64,000 bases of DNA, taken from Flavobacterium urumqiense (GTDB taxonomy: Bacteria; Bacteroidota; Bacteroidia; Flavobacteriales; Flavobacteriaceae). Of this stretch, positions 25,011 to 35,340 are shown piece after piece; the stretch's first letter is position 1, and every line of letters starts with the position of its first letter. The stretch lies in contig NZ_FNVP01000004.1 in NCBI RefSeq assembly GCF_900108015.1, positions 170,916-234,915 of the forward strand, written 5' to 3'. Under the pieces are notes generated by a model. It made no database searches, had not been told where the DNA came from, and saw nothing but the letters and a program-made list of their open reading frames with translations. The position numbers and the translations under genes are program-made.

Positions 25011-27431
25011 ATGAAAATATCTTACAACTGGTTAAAACAATTCATTAAAATAGACTGGAAATCCGAAGAAACAGCAGCATTGCTGACAGATTTGGGTCTG
25101 GAAGTAGAAATTGTTGACAAATATCAATCGGTAAAAGGCGGATTAGAAGGCATTGTTGTAGGACATGTGCTTACTTGCATCCAGCATCCAGATGCTGATA
25201 GACTAAAAATTACAACGGTTGATTTAGGCGATGGAGTACCTGTTCAAATTGTATGTGGCGCCAGTAATGTTGCTGTGGGACAAAAAGTACCAGTTGCTAC
25301 TATCGGGACTACATTATATGATAAAGAAGGCGTTGCCTTTTCGATTAAAAAAGGAAAAATACGCGGACAGGAAAGTCACGGTATGATTTGCGCTGAAGAC
25401 GAATTAGGTCTTGGTGAAAGCCATGATGGCATTATGATATTAGACAATTCTTTAGTACCAGGCACTCCTGCTGCAACCGTTTTTAAAATTGAAAATGACG
25501 AAGTTTTCGAAATTGGATTAACGCCAAATCGTGCTGATGCTATGAGTCATCTTGGAACAGCCCGCGATTTAAGAGCTGGAATGTTACAAAGTGGCGTGAA
25601 TGTAGAATTGATTACACCATCAGTAAGTAATTTTAGAGTGGACAAAAGAACTTTAAAAATAGATGTTGATGTAAAAGAACCTAAACTAGCACCGAGATAT
25701 TGTGGCGTTACCATTTCAGGTATAACGGTGAAACCTTCACCAGAATGGTTGCAAAACCGTTTAAAAGCGATTGGATTAAATCCAAAAAATAATATTGTTG
25801 ATGTAACTAATTATGTTTTGCATGAATTAGGTCAGCCTTTACACGCTTTTGATGCTTTAAAAATTAATGGAAAAGTAATCGTTCAAACCCTTCCATCAGG
25901 GACAAAATTTGTCACACTTGATGATGTTGAAAGAACTCTTCACGAGGAGGATTTGATGATATGTGATGAGAAAGGACCTTTATGCATTGCAGGAGTTTTT
26001 GGCGGAAAAAAATCAGGAGTATCTGAAAATACGAATTCTATTTTCTTAGAAAGTGCTTACTTCAATCCTGTAAGCATTCGTAAAACAGCCAAAAGACACC
26101 AGTTGAATACCGATGCTTCTTTCCGATTTGAGAGAGGAATTGATCCAACTATTACGGAATACGCATTGAAACGTGCGGCGTTACTAATACAAGAAGTAGC
26201 AGGCGGCGAAATAACATCGGATGTAATTAATGTATATCCAAAGAAAATTGAAGACTTTTCGGTATTTTTAAATTTTAGTAAAGTGGCTAAAATCATTGGT
26301 CAGGAATTACCAAAAGATAACATTAAAAAAATATTAGTTTCATTAGATATAAAAGTAAACAGCGTTTCTGATGCCGGATTAGGATTAACAATTCCTGCTT
26401 ACCGTGTTGATGTACAAAGAGAAATAGATGTTATTGAAGAAATACTTCGAGTATATGGGTATAACAATATCAATTTTTCTAAAAAACTAAACGCTACAGT
26501 TACTAATTCTCCAAGAAATGAAGACTACAAAATACAAAATACGATTGCCACTCAGTTAAATTCTCAAGGATTTAATGAAATGATGGCTAATTCATTGACT
26601 ACGGCATCTTATGTTGAACTTTCTGAAGTATTAAATGCAGCACATAATGTAACAATGCTTAATCCTTTGAGCAATGATTTGGCAACAATGCGTCAATCGT
26701 TATTATTCTCCGGATTAGAAGCAATCTCCTATAATATTAATCGTAAAAATGCCGATTTAAAATTATTTGAATTTGGGAAAACTTATCATAATCTTCCATC
26801 AGGTTATGAAGAACATAAGCATTTAACTTTATTTCTTTCTGGAAACAGAAACCAAGAAAGCTGGACTAATGCTCAAAAACCTTCTGATTTCTTTTTGTTT
26901 AAAGGTTATGTAAACGCCATACTTTCAAGATTAGGCATTCAAAAAACACAAAATCTACCAGTAACTTCAGATGTATTTTCAGAGGGAATTGCTATTGGTT
27001 TTGGTCAGGAAATAATAGTAGAACTAGGTATTGTGAAAAAATCTATTTTGAAAAGTTTTGGAATAAAACAAGAAGTGTTTTTTGCGGATTTTAATTGGGC
27101 TTTGATTTTAAAATTAATTTCTACCAAAATAAAATATACTGAAATTCCTAAGTATCCTGAAGTTCGGAGAGATTTAGCTTTACTGATTGATCAAAACGTA
27201 ACGTATGACAGTATTTACTCTATTGCAAGACAATCAGAGAAAACACTATTAAAGGACATTAATTTATTTGATGTATATGAAGGACAAAACCTTCCTGAAG
27301 GGAAAAAATCATATGCTTTAAGCTTTACCATTCAAGATAATTCAAAAACATTAACTGATGCTCAAATCGATAAAATCATGAACAAATTGCAAACGAATTT
27401 TGAAACGGAGCTTGGAGCAAGCCTAAGGTAA
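25011..27431 (+). CDS. pheT: Phenylalanyl-tRNA synthetase beta subunit
   Basis: The 806-residue beta chain of the (alpha-beta)2 enzyme charges tRNA-Phe. Domains in order: N-terminal helix; EMAP-II-like tRNA-binding domain (residues about 40-150, with HPDADRLKITTVD); B3/B4 editing domain (about 210-370, with IVDVTNYVLHELGQPLHAFD); B5 domain (about 405-475); core pseudo-catalytic module; and a C-terminal ferredoxin-fold anticodon-binding domain (PEVRRDLALLIDQ through the end). Length is normal. The alpha subunit gene pheS is not in the window, so the two genes are separate, as in many Bacteroidota. Confidence 0.96.
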   Translation: MKISYNWLKQFIKIDWKSEETAALLTDLGLEVEIVDKYQSVKGGLEGIVVGHVLTCIQHPDADRLKITTVDLGDGVPVQIVCGASNVAVGQKVPVATIGTTLYDKEGVAFSIKKGKIRGQESHGMICAEDELGLGESHDGIMILDNSLVPGTPAATVFKIENDEVFEIGLTPNRADAMSHLGTARDLRAGMLQSGVNVELITPSVSNFRVDKRTLKIDVDVKEPKLAPRYCGVTISGITVKPSPEWLQNRLKAIGLNPKNNIVDVTNYVLHELGQPLHAFDALKINGKVIVQTLPSGTKFVTLDDVERTLHEEDLMICDEKGPLCIAGVFGGKKSGVSENTNSIFLESAYFNPVSIRKTAKRHQLNTDASFRFERGIDPTITEYALKRAALLIQEVAGGEITSDVINVYPKKIEDFSVFLNFSKVAKIIGQELPKDNIKKILVSLDIKVNSVSDAGLGLTIPAYRVDVQREIDVIEEILRVYGYNNINFSKKLNATVTNSPRNEDYKIQNTIATQLNSQGFNEMMANSLTTASYVELSEVLNAAHNVTMLNPLSNDLATMRQSLLFSGLEAISYNINRKNADLKLFEFGKTYHNLPSGYEEHKHLTLFLSGNRNQESWTNAQKPSDFFLFKGYVNAILSRLGIQKTQNLPVTSDVFSEGIAIGFGQEIIVELGIVKKSILKSFGIKQEVFFADFNWALILKLISTKIKYTEIPKYPEVRRDLALLIDQNVTYDSIYSIARQSEKTLLKDINLFDVYEGQNLPEGKKSYALSFTIQDNSKTLTDAQIDKIMNKLQTNFETELGASLR

Positions 27432-27452
27432 AATCATTTATTTTCTATTAAA

Positions 27453-27487
27453 AAAGCTTAATTCTCTACAAGAATTAGGCTTTTTTT
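27453..27487. terminator. Bidirectional terminator between pheT and the convergent OmpA-type gene
   Basis: AAAAGCTTAATTCT and AGAATTAGGCTTTT form a long stem around CTACA and end in T7; the other strand also has a T run from the A tract. It lies 22 bases after the pheT stop codon, and 71 bases separate it from the stop of the convergent gene. Confidence 0.85.
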
Positions 27488-27557
27488 ATTTGCTATAGCG
27501 ATGGCAAGCTAAAAACGGGTTACCTTTTGTTACGAGATCTTAATATTTATCAGATAA

Positions 27558-29654
27558 TTATAAATTTTTAATTACAAATTCACTTCGTCTGTTCAATTCA
27601 TGTTGTTCTTCGGAACATGATTCACTTGGCTCACATTTTATGATTTGAACAGTTTCTCCATATCCTTTTGCAATAATTCTTTTTTCAACTATGCCTTGAT
27701 TTATGAAATATTCTCTTGTTGCTTCAGCTCTATATGTAGAAAGATTCCTATTGTAAATATCATTTCCCCTATTGTCAGTATGAGAACCAATTTCGATAAC
27801 CATAGCTGGATATTTTTTCATTATTTCAATAACCCGATTTAGAATTGGTTTTGATTCTTTACGAATATACCATAAATTATAATCGAAATATATAGGATCA
27901 GTTTTGATAATTAAACGGTCTTTATCTTTTATTACATCTTTTTCATTTGCAATAATGTTATCCATTTTTTCCTTCTTCTTAACTAATGCAATCTCAATCT
28001 CTTTTTGAGCAGCAATTTGCTTGTCCTTTTTATCTATTTCAAGTAAGGCCATTTCCTCATTTTTCTTTTTCTGAATGGCTATTTCCCCTTCTTTTTTAAT
28101 CATCGAAGCAGACTTCAAAGACATGGAAGCGTCATTGCTTTTATTTCTTTCTTTGTTGATTTTGAATGATCTGGCATCCTTTGTATAATCCACTTTGTAT
28201 GCCAAAACAGAACAACCGATCTCGCATGCAACGGCAAAGCTGAATTTTCCGTCCAAAGTTGTAAATACTTTTTGGATTTCAATTTTATCAGAATTTTGCA
28301 AACTTACCAAAGCATTTTCTAAAGGCATTTTTGTATCTACATCTGTAATAATTCCAGCGATTAATTGTGAACAATCTTCGATCAGTAAAGGTTTTGTTTC
28401 TTTTAGTTCGTAAATATCATCATTCCCTTTTCCGCCTGGTCTGTTAGATGAAAAATAGCCTTCTTTTGATTCTGAATCAATAGTAAATGTAAAATCATCG
28501 AAACCGGAATTCACTGGAAGTCCAATATTTAATGGTTTTGAAAAACTATTAATCTCTATTTCAGATACAAAAACATCCAAAGAACCATATCCTGTATGCC
28601 CATTGGAAGAAAAGTACAACTTATTGTCTTTTGAGACAAAAGGGAATTGCTCTTTTTTAGACGTATTTATTTTAGAACCTAAATTTTTTGGAGTTCCATA
28701 ATTACCATCATTTATTGAAACACTAAAAATATCAAATGAGCCTAAAGTACTTGGCATATCTGAAGCAAAATATAATGTTTTTTCATCATTGCTTAAAGCA
28801 GGATGTTCTGTAGAATAATCATCACTATTGAACGGTAAAGAGACAATAGAAGTCCATTTATTATTAATTAATTCCGCTTTAAAAATTTGCAAGTTGGAGA
28901 TTTTGTTAGTGTTTTTTACTCTTTTACCTTTTTTATAATTATTTCTCGTGAAGTAGACAGTTTTGCCATCTTTTGTAAAAACAGCATTTGCCTCGTGCAA
29001 GGATGTATTTAATTCATCAGAAAAATAATTTACAATTGAATCGCTGGAATTCCTGTTTTCTATACGAATTGTAAGCAAATCAAGATAAAGTTCATTATTC
29101 CATTTGTATGTTTTATCAAACAAACCAGCTTTCTTTTTAACACCTGAAAAAACTAGGTTTTGCACTTGTTTTACAGCTCCAAATTCAGAATTAACAGTAT
29201 TTAAAGCTAGATTTTTTATTTCAAATCTATTCCCTATCGCAGTCACATTTTCTAGATTCTTATTTTCTTTTTCGAAATTTGTCAATGCTTCATTATCGTT
29301 TGTACTAATCAAATATTCTCGGATAACTGCATTAGATTCTTCATAATTTCCTGTTGCTTTTAGTGTTTGAGAATATCGGAAGTAATATTCTTCTTCGAGA
29401 CCCGTTTTAAATCTCGACACAAGAAACCGATATTGTATTTGAGCATTTTCATAATCATTAGTGTAATAATAGCAATCTGCTAAATTTTTTACGACCTCAA
29501 TTGAACGATTTCCTTGAATAATTTTTTCATACATAGGAATCGCTTCACTATAAAAAGTTCTTTCAAAAAAGCGTTTGGCTCTTTGTAAATCTTGTTCTTG
29601 GGCAGTTATAAATTGTATCGAAAATACGATTATTATGAAGTATATTCTTTTCAT
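27558..29654 (-). CDS. OmpA/PD40/TPR outer-membrane protein of a T9SS-gliding cluster (PorE/SprE-like layout)
   Basis: The product (about 698 residues) has a signal peptide (MKRIYFIIIVFSIQFITAQ), a TPR-like helical region (about 25-140), a PD40 beta-propeller (about 170-420, with repeats such as TEHPALSNDEKTLYFASD), a CarboxypepD_reg-like Ig fold (about 430-520), a charged coiled coil (about 530-580) and a C-terminal OmpA peptidoglycan-binding domain (EIGSHTDNRGNDIYN...). This is the layout of PorE and relatives that anchor T9SS parts to peptidoglycan. The start is placed at 29654; upstream in-frame ATG 29690 would add 12 basic residues and overlap the upstream gene. It is the last gene of a three-gene operon with a PorP/SprF protein and a CHU_C adhesin. 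Confidence 0.88.
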   Translation of the reverse strand: MKRIYFIIIVFSIQFITAQEQDLQRAKRFFERTFYSEAIPMYEKIIQGNRSIEVVKNLADCYYYTNDYENAQIQYRFLVSRFKTGLEEEYYFRYSQTLKATGNYEESNAVIREYLISTNDNEALTNFEKENKNLENVTAIGNRFEIKNLALNTVNSEFGAVKQVQNLVFSGVKKKAGLFDKTYKWNNELYLDLLTIRIENRNSSDSIVNYFSDELNTSLHEANAVFTKDGKTVYFTRNNYKKGKRVKNTNKISNLQIFKAELINNKWTSIVSLPFNSDDYSTEHPALSNDEKTLYFASDMPSTLGSFDIFSVSINDGNYGTPKNLGSKINTSKKEQFPFVSKDNKLYFSSNGHTGYGSLDVFVSEIEINSFSKPLNIGLPVNSGFDDFTFTIDSESKEGYFSSNRPGGKGNDDIYELKETKPLLIEDCSQLIAGIITDVDTKMPLENALVSLQNSDKIEIQKVFTTLDGKFSFAVACEIGCSVLAYKVDYTKDARSFKINKERNKSNDASMSLKSASMIKKEGEIAIQKKKNEEMALLEIDKKDKQIAAQKEIEIALVKKKEKMDNIIANEKDVIKDKDRLIIKTDPIYFDYNLWYIRKESKPILNRVIEIMKKYPAMVIEIGSHTDNRGNDIYNRNLSTYRAEATREYFINQGIVEKRIIAKGYGETVQIIKCEPSESCSEEQHELNRRSEFVIKNL

Positions 29655-29664
29655 GCATTTTTTT

Positions 29665-30591
29665 TTAGAAGAATCTTGGTGATTTATCATAGCCTTTGCC
29701 TAATAAATCTAAATTAAATAGAACAAAAATTTCATGTGTTCCTGAATTGAACTGGCCCAGATTAGAAATGGTATAATCATAAGCGTAGCCTACTCTAATA
29801 ATCGGAGTCACTTTTATGTTTACCAAAGTGCTAACTGCGTCTCCCACTCGATAAGCAGCTCCAAGTTCAAATTTGTCGTTATACAAAACATTCGCAGAAA
29901 TATCTACAGCAATTGGTGCTCCTTTTACAAATTTTGACATAAAAGCAGGCTTTAATTTGAATGAATCAGACAAATTAAATACATACCCCCCAGTAAAAAA
30001 AACATGAACATTTTCTGAACCATAATTACTAATTCCAGAACGCTCTTCAATGTGTTTTGAATCAAGTAAATTGGGAGCGGATAATCCAATATAATAGACG
30101 TCATTAAAATAATAAGCACCAATCCCGATATTTGGTTTTAAAATATCTATGTTTTCAAAGGCAAAATCCGGAGAGGCACTTTCAAATTTAAAACCATTAA
30201 AATTAGTTTGTAGCGATTTGGCGCCAGCCTTCAATCCCAAAGAAAGTCGGTGCGAATCATTCAATTGAAGTACGTATGCAAAATCTACATAGAAGTTATT
30301 TTCTTTTTTTGCTCCATCGCCAATATCATCAGAAAGTAAAGAAAAACCCATTTCTATTTTTTTATTAACAGGCATGTGAGCAAAAACATTTAATGTCTTT
30401 GGAGCTCCAACTGCCCCAACCCATTGCGTTCTATATAATGTACCAATATCTAACATGAATTGCATACCAGTTGCATAAGCTGGGTTTATCACATTCATAT
30501 TATACATGTATTGTGTATATTGCGAATCTTGCTGAGCAGAAACCTTTGTTATAAAAAATAAAAAACTTACAAATAGTATTGTTTTTTTCAT
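29665..30591 (-). CDS. Type IX secretion membrane protein of the PorP/SprF family
   Basis: This 308-residue outer-membrane beta-barrel protein starts with a signal peptide (MKKTILFVSFLFFITKVSAQ) followed by DSQYTQYMYNMNVINPAYA, the fingerprint of PorP/SprF. The rest is alternating strand segments (DLALRLSLGLKAG-type, GVGAYYFNDVYYIGLSAPN), ending in ...GTHEIFVLFNLD. In F. johnsoniae SprF is needed to export its partner adhesin SprB. It lies between an adhesin-like gene upstream (34 bases) and the OmpA/PD40 gene downstream (10 bases), so it probably secretes that adhesin by a dedicated route. Many genomes carry several such sets, so this is one paralogue. Confidence 0.92.
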   Translation of the reverse strand: MKKTILFVSFLFFITKVSAQQDSQYTQYMYNMNVINPAYATGMQFMLDIGTLYRTQWVGAVGAPKTLNVFAHMPVNKKIEMGFSLLSDDIGDGAKKENNFYVDFAYVLQLNDSHRLSLGLKAGAKSLQTNFNGFKFESASPDFAFENIDILKPNIGIGAYYFNDVYYIGLSAPNLLDSKHIEERSGISNYGSENVHVFFTGGYVFNLSDSFKLKPAFMSKFVKGAPIAVDISANVLYNDKFELGAAYRVGDAVSTLVNIKVTPIIRVGYAYDYTISNLGQFNSGTHEIFVLFNLDLLGKGYDKSPRFF

Positions 30592-30625
30592 TTGAAATTA
30601 GTTTAACGTAATGAAGAGCATTTAT

Positions 30626-33262
30626 TTATCTGTTTAAATAAAGTCGCCCTTGTTTGGGAGGTTTGTTCCCTTTATTAAAATTGATAATATAAAAATAAAT
30701 GCCATTAGGAGCAATGCCATCTAAACTCATATTTGAATCAGAATTTTTCCCATCCCATTCTGCTTTATTTTTATTACCCTTAAACATTAAACTACCATAT
30801 CTATTGTAGATTTCTAAGGAATAATCTGGATATATAAACTCGATATCAGGAATTCTGAAAGTGTCATTTGTAGCATCTCCATTTGGCGAAAACCCATCAG
30901 GAATAAAAAAATCAGGAGTTACATCACAATTGGCTAGTGATACAGTAACTGCTAATGGATCCGAATAACAATTTGTACTACTTGAAAAATTGAGGCCATA
31001 ATAGGTAGCACCATTGACAAGTAATTCTGTTGAAATTAATTTATTCCCATTAATAGCATCATCAAACCAGAATAAATTTCCGTTTGTAACGGTATTGTTT
31101 GTCAAACTTTGCAGAGTAGGATTATCCAAACCACAGAAATTTTGTCCGTCTTGATTTAATGTTGGAGCTGGCACTTCATTTATCACAACTAATGCTGATA
31201 CTCTTCCAGATTCACAGCCAGTTGCTGCATTCACCTCTTTAACGTAATAATTTCCCGAAACCAAAAGAGTATTAGCACTTAAAACAGTGGTATTTGCTGG
31301 GGAATTGAACCATTGGAATTGTGTTCCGCTTGGAGTTAAAGCAGCAATTGTTTTTTTATCGTTTTTACAAAATATTTCGTCCTTAGTTGTTGGAGTTTTA
31401 GGAATGGCATTAATCATAAAGTTCTTAGTCCCATTATTTATTGATGATCCGCAACCACCACCATTATCAATAATATTAGTAATAACCAGAGAAGTAATTC
31501 CACTATTGACAAGAGTACTAGATGGAATTATAAAACTTGTACTCCCTGCAATAACTGCTACTACAACGGATTGGTTTGCTGCATTATTTACGCCAGTTAA
31601 ATTATAATTTATGGTAATATTAGCTAAAATCCCCAATCCAGAAAGTGATACTACAACAGGTTGATTTTGACAAAGAGCTTTTATATCTAACTTAAGATTT
31701 GCAAAATCAGGCAATGGTTTAACACCAAATTCTTTAGTTATATTTGAAACATTAGTACAACCTGTAGTAAGATTAGTGATCTTTGTGATTGAAATTCTGA
31801 TATTACCAACAACAGGAATCAAACTTGCCGGAATAACAAAAGTTCCGGTTCCTATTGCAACTTTAAAAAAAGCTTGTTGTGCAACAGCTATGTTACTGTC
31901 TGATAGATTATAAACTATACTGTAATTCCCCTCGGTTAAATTTGTATCTCCGGAAATTTTAACCGTAGCATCAAAACCTTTACATATTGGATCTATAGTT
32001 AATGTTGCTTTGTCAATTTTTGGTAATGGAAAAACATTTAAAACATCAGAAATGGAACCCATTTTACTTATACAAGCACCTAAACTACCAACTCTGGCAA
32101 CATCGATTATACCAACAGTGTAAATACCGACTTGCGGAAAATAAATTCGACTTATACTAAATCTCAAAACTCCATTATTGAAATTTGAAATTATGGTAAT
32201 TGGTTCCACAATTCCAGAAATGGTATAAGTCACGAAATAACTGCCATTTGGAATTTTTTGAATCCCTTGATTCAAAACAACGTTGTAGTTTGCTGTAGTA
32301 ATTTCATTTTCACAAATATCAGAGTTTACAACCAGTTTAGCACCAGTTAAATCGATTTGTTTTTCTATGATAATAGTTACTGTTGCCTTTTTTATATCGC
32401 AAATGGGGTTGGAGGGTAAAACGGAATAAACGAAGTTATATGCTCCAGCACCAAAAGTATCATAGATATGCCTGACATCTATTGTAGAATCAAAAGAGCT
32501 TGATAATTCTGAGGTGCCGGAAATTTCCATCCATTTGCCATTTGCATCTTCTCCAGACAATCTACTATTTAAGTTTAAATTGGTATCAAATGATAAGTAA
32601 TCAGAATCACATAACAATAAAACACTTCCAATTCCTGGATCAGGAGCTCTAAATACAGTTACAATAACAGTTGAAGATTCTGCTGGACAAGTTCCTAGTG
32701 CTGGCATAGTGTAGGTAAAAGAATGTGTTCCAAGTCCAGCTTTAGCTGCATTAAGAAAATTATCCGTTAGTGCCCCAGTCCCATCATTATCTGACCACGT
32801 TCCATTCGACTGTGGGCTGAGAAAATTTCCATTAAAGCCCTGAAACAAATTAAAACTAAGGTCATCACTACAAGCAGAAACATTAGGACTCGATATTCCG
32901 GAATAGCCACCGATGACCACTGTTATTACGGCAGAATCTTTGCAACCTATGCCGTTATTAACCGTGTAAGTATAAGTAAAAACACCACTTTTATTGATTA
33001 TTTGAGCATTTAAAATTCCCGTAGTTAAATTTAGTCCTCCAGAAAAAAAATTATCAGTCCAAATACCACCTGTCGTATAAGCTCCTAAAAGACTAAAAAG
33101 GTTAATCGATTTATTATTTGAATTCGGAATATTGCAAATAGTTATACTGTTATCACTTCCTGCACATTGCGCACTAGTATTTATTGCAGAAAAAAATAAC
33201 AAGAAGATAATGACATAATGTAAAAAGTTGGATTTTGAATGGAAGAGTATTTTTAAAATCAT
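30626..33262 (-). CDS. Secreted T9SS cargo with C-terminal gliding-motility (CHU_C-type) domain
   Basis: This 878-residue secreted protein has an N-terminal signal peptide (ending INTSAQ) and a body of Ig-like, threonine/serine/asparagine-rich beta repeats with spaced cysteines (CDSDYLSFD, CENEITT, CKNDKKT, CESGRVS). The C-terminal module (about 790-878) opens FFIPDGFSPNGDATNDTF and contains LEIYNRYGSLMFKG and NGIYFYIINF, the CHU_C (gliding-motility-associated, type B T9SS) signature. It is the likely partner of the adjacent PorP/SprF-like protein. Surface adhesion is inferred from layout, not from a known homologue. Confidence 0.9.
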   Translation of the reverse strand: MILKILFHSKSNFLHYVIIFLLFFSAINTSAQCAGSDNSITICNIPNSNNKSINLFSLLGAYTTGGIWTDNFFSGGLNLTTGILNAQIINKSGVFTYTYTVNNGIGCKDSAVITVVIGGYSGISSPNVSACSDDLSFNLFQGFNGNFLSPQSNGTWSDNDGTGALTDNFLNAAKAGLGTHSFTYTMPALGTCPAESSTVIVTVFRAPDPGIGSVLLLCDSDYLSFDTNLNLNSRLSGEDANGKWMEISGTSELSSSFDSTIDVRHIYDTFGAGAYNFVYSVLPSNPICDIKKATVTIIIEKQIDLTGAKLVVNSDICENEITTANYNVVLNQGIQKIPNGSYFVTYTISGIVEPITIISNFNNGVLRFSISRIYFPQVGIYTVGIIDVARVGSLGACISKMGSISDVLNVFPLPKIDKATLTIDPICKGFDATVKISGDTNLTEGNYSIVYNLSDSNIAVAQQAFFKVAIGTGTFVIPASLIPVVGNIRISITKITNLTTGCTNVSNITKEFGVKPLPDFANLKLDIKALCQNQPVVVSLSGLGILANITINYNLTGVNNAANQSVVVAVIAGSTSFIIPSSTLVNSGITSLVITNIIDNGGGCGSSINNGTKNFMINAIPKTPTTKDEIFCKNDKKTIAALTPSGTQFQWFNSPANTTVLSANTLLVSGNYYVKEVNAATGCESGRVSALVVINEVPAPTLNQDGQNFCGLDNPTLQSLTNNTVTNGNLFWFDDAINGNKLISTELLVNGATYYGLNFSSSTNCYSDPLAVTVSLANCDVTPDFFIPDGFSPNGDATNDTFRIPDIEFIYPDYSLEIYNRYGSLMFKGNKNKAEWDGKNSDSNMSLDGIAPNGIYFYIINFNKGNKPPKQGRLYLNR

Positions 33263-33490
33263 AAAAATTTCTTAATTTTAAATCAAATTTAAACTATTTC
33301 CTGTCTAAATTTTATAAATAACGTAATTATTGCATCAAAAAAATAAAATACTAAATTCTGTTTCCTTGATCGTACAATTAAAAATAATCAGGTAAAAAGT
33401 CCTCAAAAAGCTTTATAAATTTTAATTTTTATTTCTATAGCATAATATTTTTTGTGTTGATATTTAAAGATCTGACATCTTTTTACAAAT

Positions 33491-33526
33491 AAAAAACCCT
33501 GCAAAAACTAGAATGCAGGGCTTTTT
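33491..33526 (-). terminator. Terminator after the fasciclin gene
   Basis: AAAACCCTGC pairs with GCAGGGCTTTT around a 13-base loop; read on the minus strand the hairpin ends in T6. It starts 34 bases after the fasciclin stop codon. The rest of the 297-base gap upstream of it is AT-rich and carries nothing else I can name. Confidence 0.85.
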
Positions 33527-33559
33527 CAATAAACAATTCTCAACCTCAAATCAAATAAT

Positions 33560-34114
33560 TTATTGTTTTGGTAATACAACTGCATCAATAACATGGATTA
33601 CCCCATTTGACTGATTTACATCTGCAATTGTAACTTTAGCAGAATTACCATTTTCGTCAGTAATATATATATTTTTCCCTTTCATCCAAGCGGTCAAAGT
33701 TCCACCACTAACCGTTTTCAACATTGCTTTTCCTTTTCCCATTTTGATTGCTTTAGCAATTGCCGAAGCATTCATTTTCCCAGCAACTACATGATAAGTT
33801 AGTATAGTTTGCAAAGTTTTTAAATTTTCAGGTTTTAATAAGGTTTCTACTGTACCTTTTGGCAACTTATTAAACGCAGCATTTGTTGGGGCAAAAACAG
33901 TAAAAGGTCCTTTGCTTTGCAAAGTCTCTACTAAACCTGCTGCTTTTACTGCGGCAACTAATGTAGTATGATCTTTTGAATTTAGAGCATTTTCTACAAT
34001 ATTCTTAGTTGGATACATTGCAGCTCCACCAACCATAACACTTTTTTGAGCGAAAGAAGTTGCTCCAAACACTAATGCAAATAATGCAATCGATAAAATT
34101 TTTTTAGTTTTCAT
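33560..34114 (-). CDS. Secreted fasciclin-domain protein
   Basis: The product (184 residues) has a signal peptide (MKTKKILSIALFALVFGATSFAQ) and one FAS1 domain. Diagnostic motifs are FTVFAPTNAAFNKLP (FAS1 H1 box) and the ending NGVIHVIDAVVLP (H2 box), with LTYHVVAGKM between. FAS1 domains mediate adhesion in the envelope. The start is taken at the ATG in front of the signal peptide at 34114; an upstream in-frame ATG at 34210 would add 32 residues without signal character. It is a single-gene unit with its own terminator. Confidence 0.9.
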   Translation of the reverse strand: MKTKKILSIALFALVFGATSFAQKSVMVGGAAMYPTKNIVENALNSKDHTTLVAAVKAAGLVETLQSKGPFTVFAPTNAAFNKLPKGTVETLLKPENLKTLQTILTYHVVAGKMNASAIAKAIKMGKGKAMLKTVSGGTLTAWMKGKNIYITDENGNSAKVTIADVNQSNGVIHVIDAVVLPKQ

Positions 34115-34330
34115 AAAATTTATTATTAAAGTTATATAAATGCATTTACGCAGTTCGTTTGATTTTGGTTTCAAAAAAATAAAAATATTTTTTAAAGTGT
34201 TGATTTTCATACCTAAATATTGAAAAAATATATTTATTAAGCGAACCGTAGTATTAGATATTTTTTTAAGAAAACACCTATTTGTTTAATCAATATATCG
34301 TTATTTTTATATTTTTAAATTAAATACAAA

Positions 34331-35272
34331 ATGGATAAAAATTCTAAAGAGCATACTAAGACTGCCAATGGTTCAAATCATATCATTCAGAGCCTGTTAG
34401 TAAATGTTGTCATTGTTATTTCTAAAGGATTTGCAGCTTTTATGACCGGTTCCGGTGCTATGCTGGCAGAAACGATACACTCTACTGCAGACTGTGCCAA
34501 TCAAATCTTATTATTATTTGGCATGAAACAAGCCAGCAAACCAGCAGATGAACAACATCCATTTGGTTATGGAATGTCTGTATACTTTTGGTCTTTTATG
34601 GTAGCCATGCTCCTATTTTCTATTGGAGGAATGTTTTCTATTTACGAAGGTGTTCATAAATACAATAACCCCGAACCAGTTCACGAAATCGGATGGGGAA
34701 TTGGCGTTTTATTATTTGCCATTGCTTTAGAAGGTTATGCTACTTATTCAAATATTGTTGAACTCAACAAAAGAAAAGGAAATAACAGTTTTTTTAGTTA
34801 TTTGCGCACCACAAAAGATAGCGATTTGATTGTTATTTTTGGAGAAAATTCTGCGGCCGTTCTTGGACTTATCATAGCAATACTTGCATTACTGGTTTCT
34901 TATTTTACTGGAGACAGCCGTTATGATGCAATGGGATCATTAGGAATTGGAGTAGTATTAATTTCAGTAGCTGTTTTTCTTGCTGTTGAAGTAAAATCAT
35001 TACTGATTGGCGAAAGTGCCGATTCAATTATTTTAGAAACTATTGAAGTAATAATAAAAAAAGAATCATCTATTACTCAGCTAATAAATTGTAGAACAAT
35101 TCAACAAGGTCCAAGAGAAGTTTTAGTGTGCGTGAAAATAAAATGCAGTCCGAATCTCAATACACAATCCATAAGCTTGCTAATTAATAATTTTGAAAAA
35201 GAACTTAGAGCGTTAAGACCCGAAGTAAAATGGCTTTATGTAGAACCTGATTTTCAGGAATGGAAAGCATAA
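34331..35272 (+). CDS. Cation diffusion facilitator family transporter
   Basis: This 313-residue inner-membrane cation/proton antiporter has about six membrane helices (near 20-40, 76-100, 115-135, 160-185 and 195-215) followed by a cytoplasmic domain. The metal site of TM2 is read in AETIHSTADCANQ, and TM5 has ENSAAVLGLIIA where classical CDF proteins carry HxxxD; this ENSAAVLG form is typical of the SLC30A9-like subgroup, so the ions (Zn, Mn or other) are uncertain. The basic-start N-terminus (MDKNSKEHTKTANGS) is cytoplasmic. It shares a bidirectional terminator with rpsA. Confidence 0.88.
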   Translation: MDKNSKEHTKTANGSNHIIQSLLVNVVIVISKGFAAFMTGSGAMLAETIHSTADCANQILLLFGMKQASKPADEQHPFGYGMSVYFWSFMVAMLLFSIGGMFSIYEGVHKYNNPEPVHEIGWGIGVLLFAIALEGYATYSNIVELNKRKGNNSFFSYLRTTKDSDLIVIFGENSAAVLGLIIAILALLVSYFTGDSRYDAMGSLGIGVVLISVAVFLAVEVKSLLIGESADSIILETIEVIIKKESSITQLINCRTIQQGPREVLVCVKIKCSPNLNTQSISLLINNFEKELRALRPEVKWLYVEPDFQEWKA

Positions 35273-35340
35273 GATTTTAAGTTTTATACTTTTAAAATGT
35301 AATCATTAAAATAAACTATTTAGCTAAATTGATTATACAA

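Noticed and set aside
24521..25048. Long plus-strand open frame over the aldehyde dehydrogenase start and the pheT leader
   Set aside because: It runs antisense to the dehydrogenase, encodes low-complexity Ile/Phe/Leu sequence and overlaps the pheT start. It is a shadow frame.
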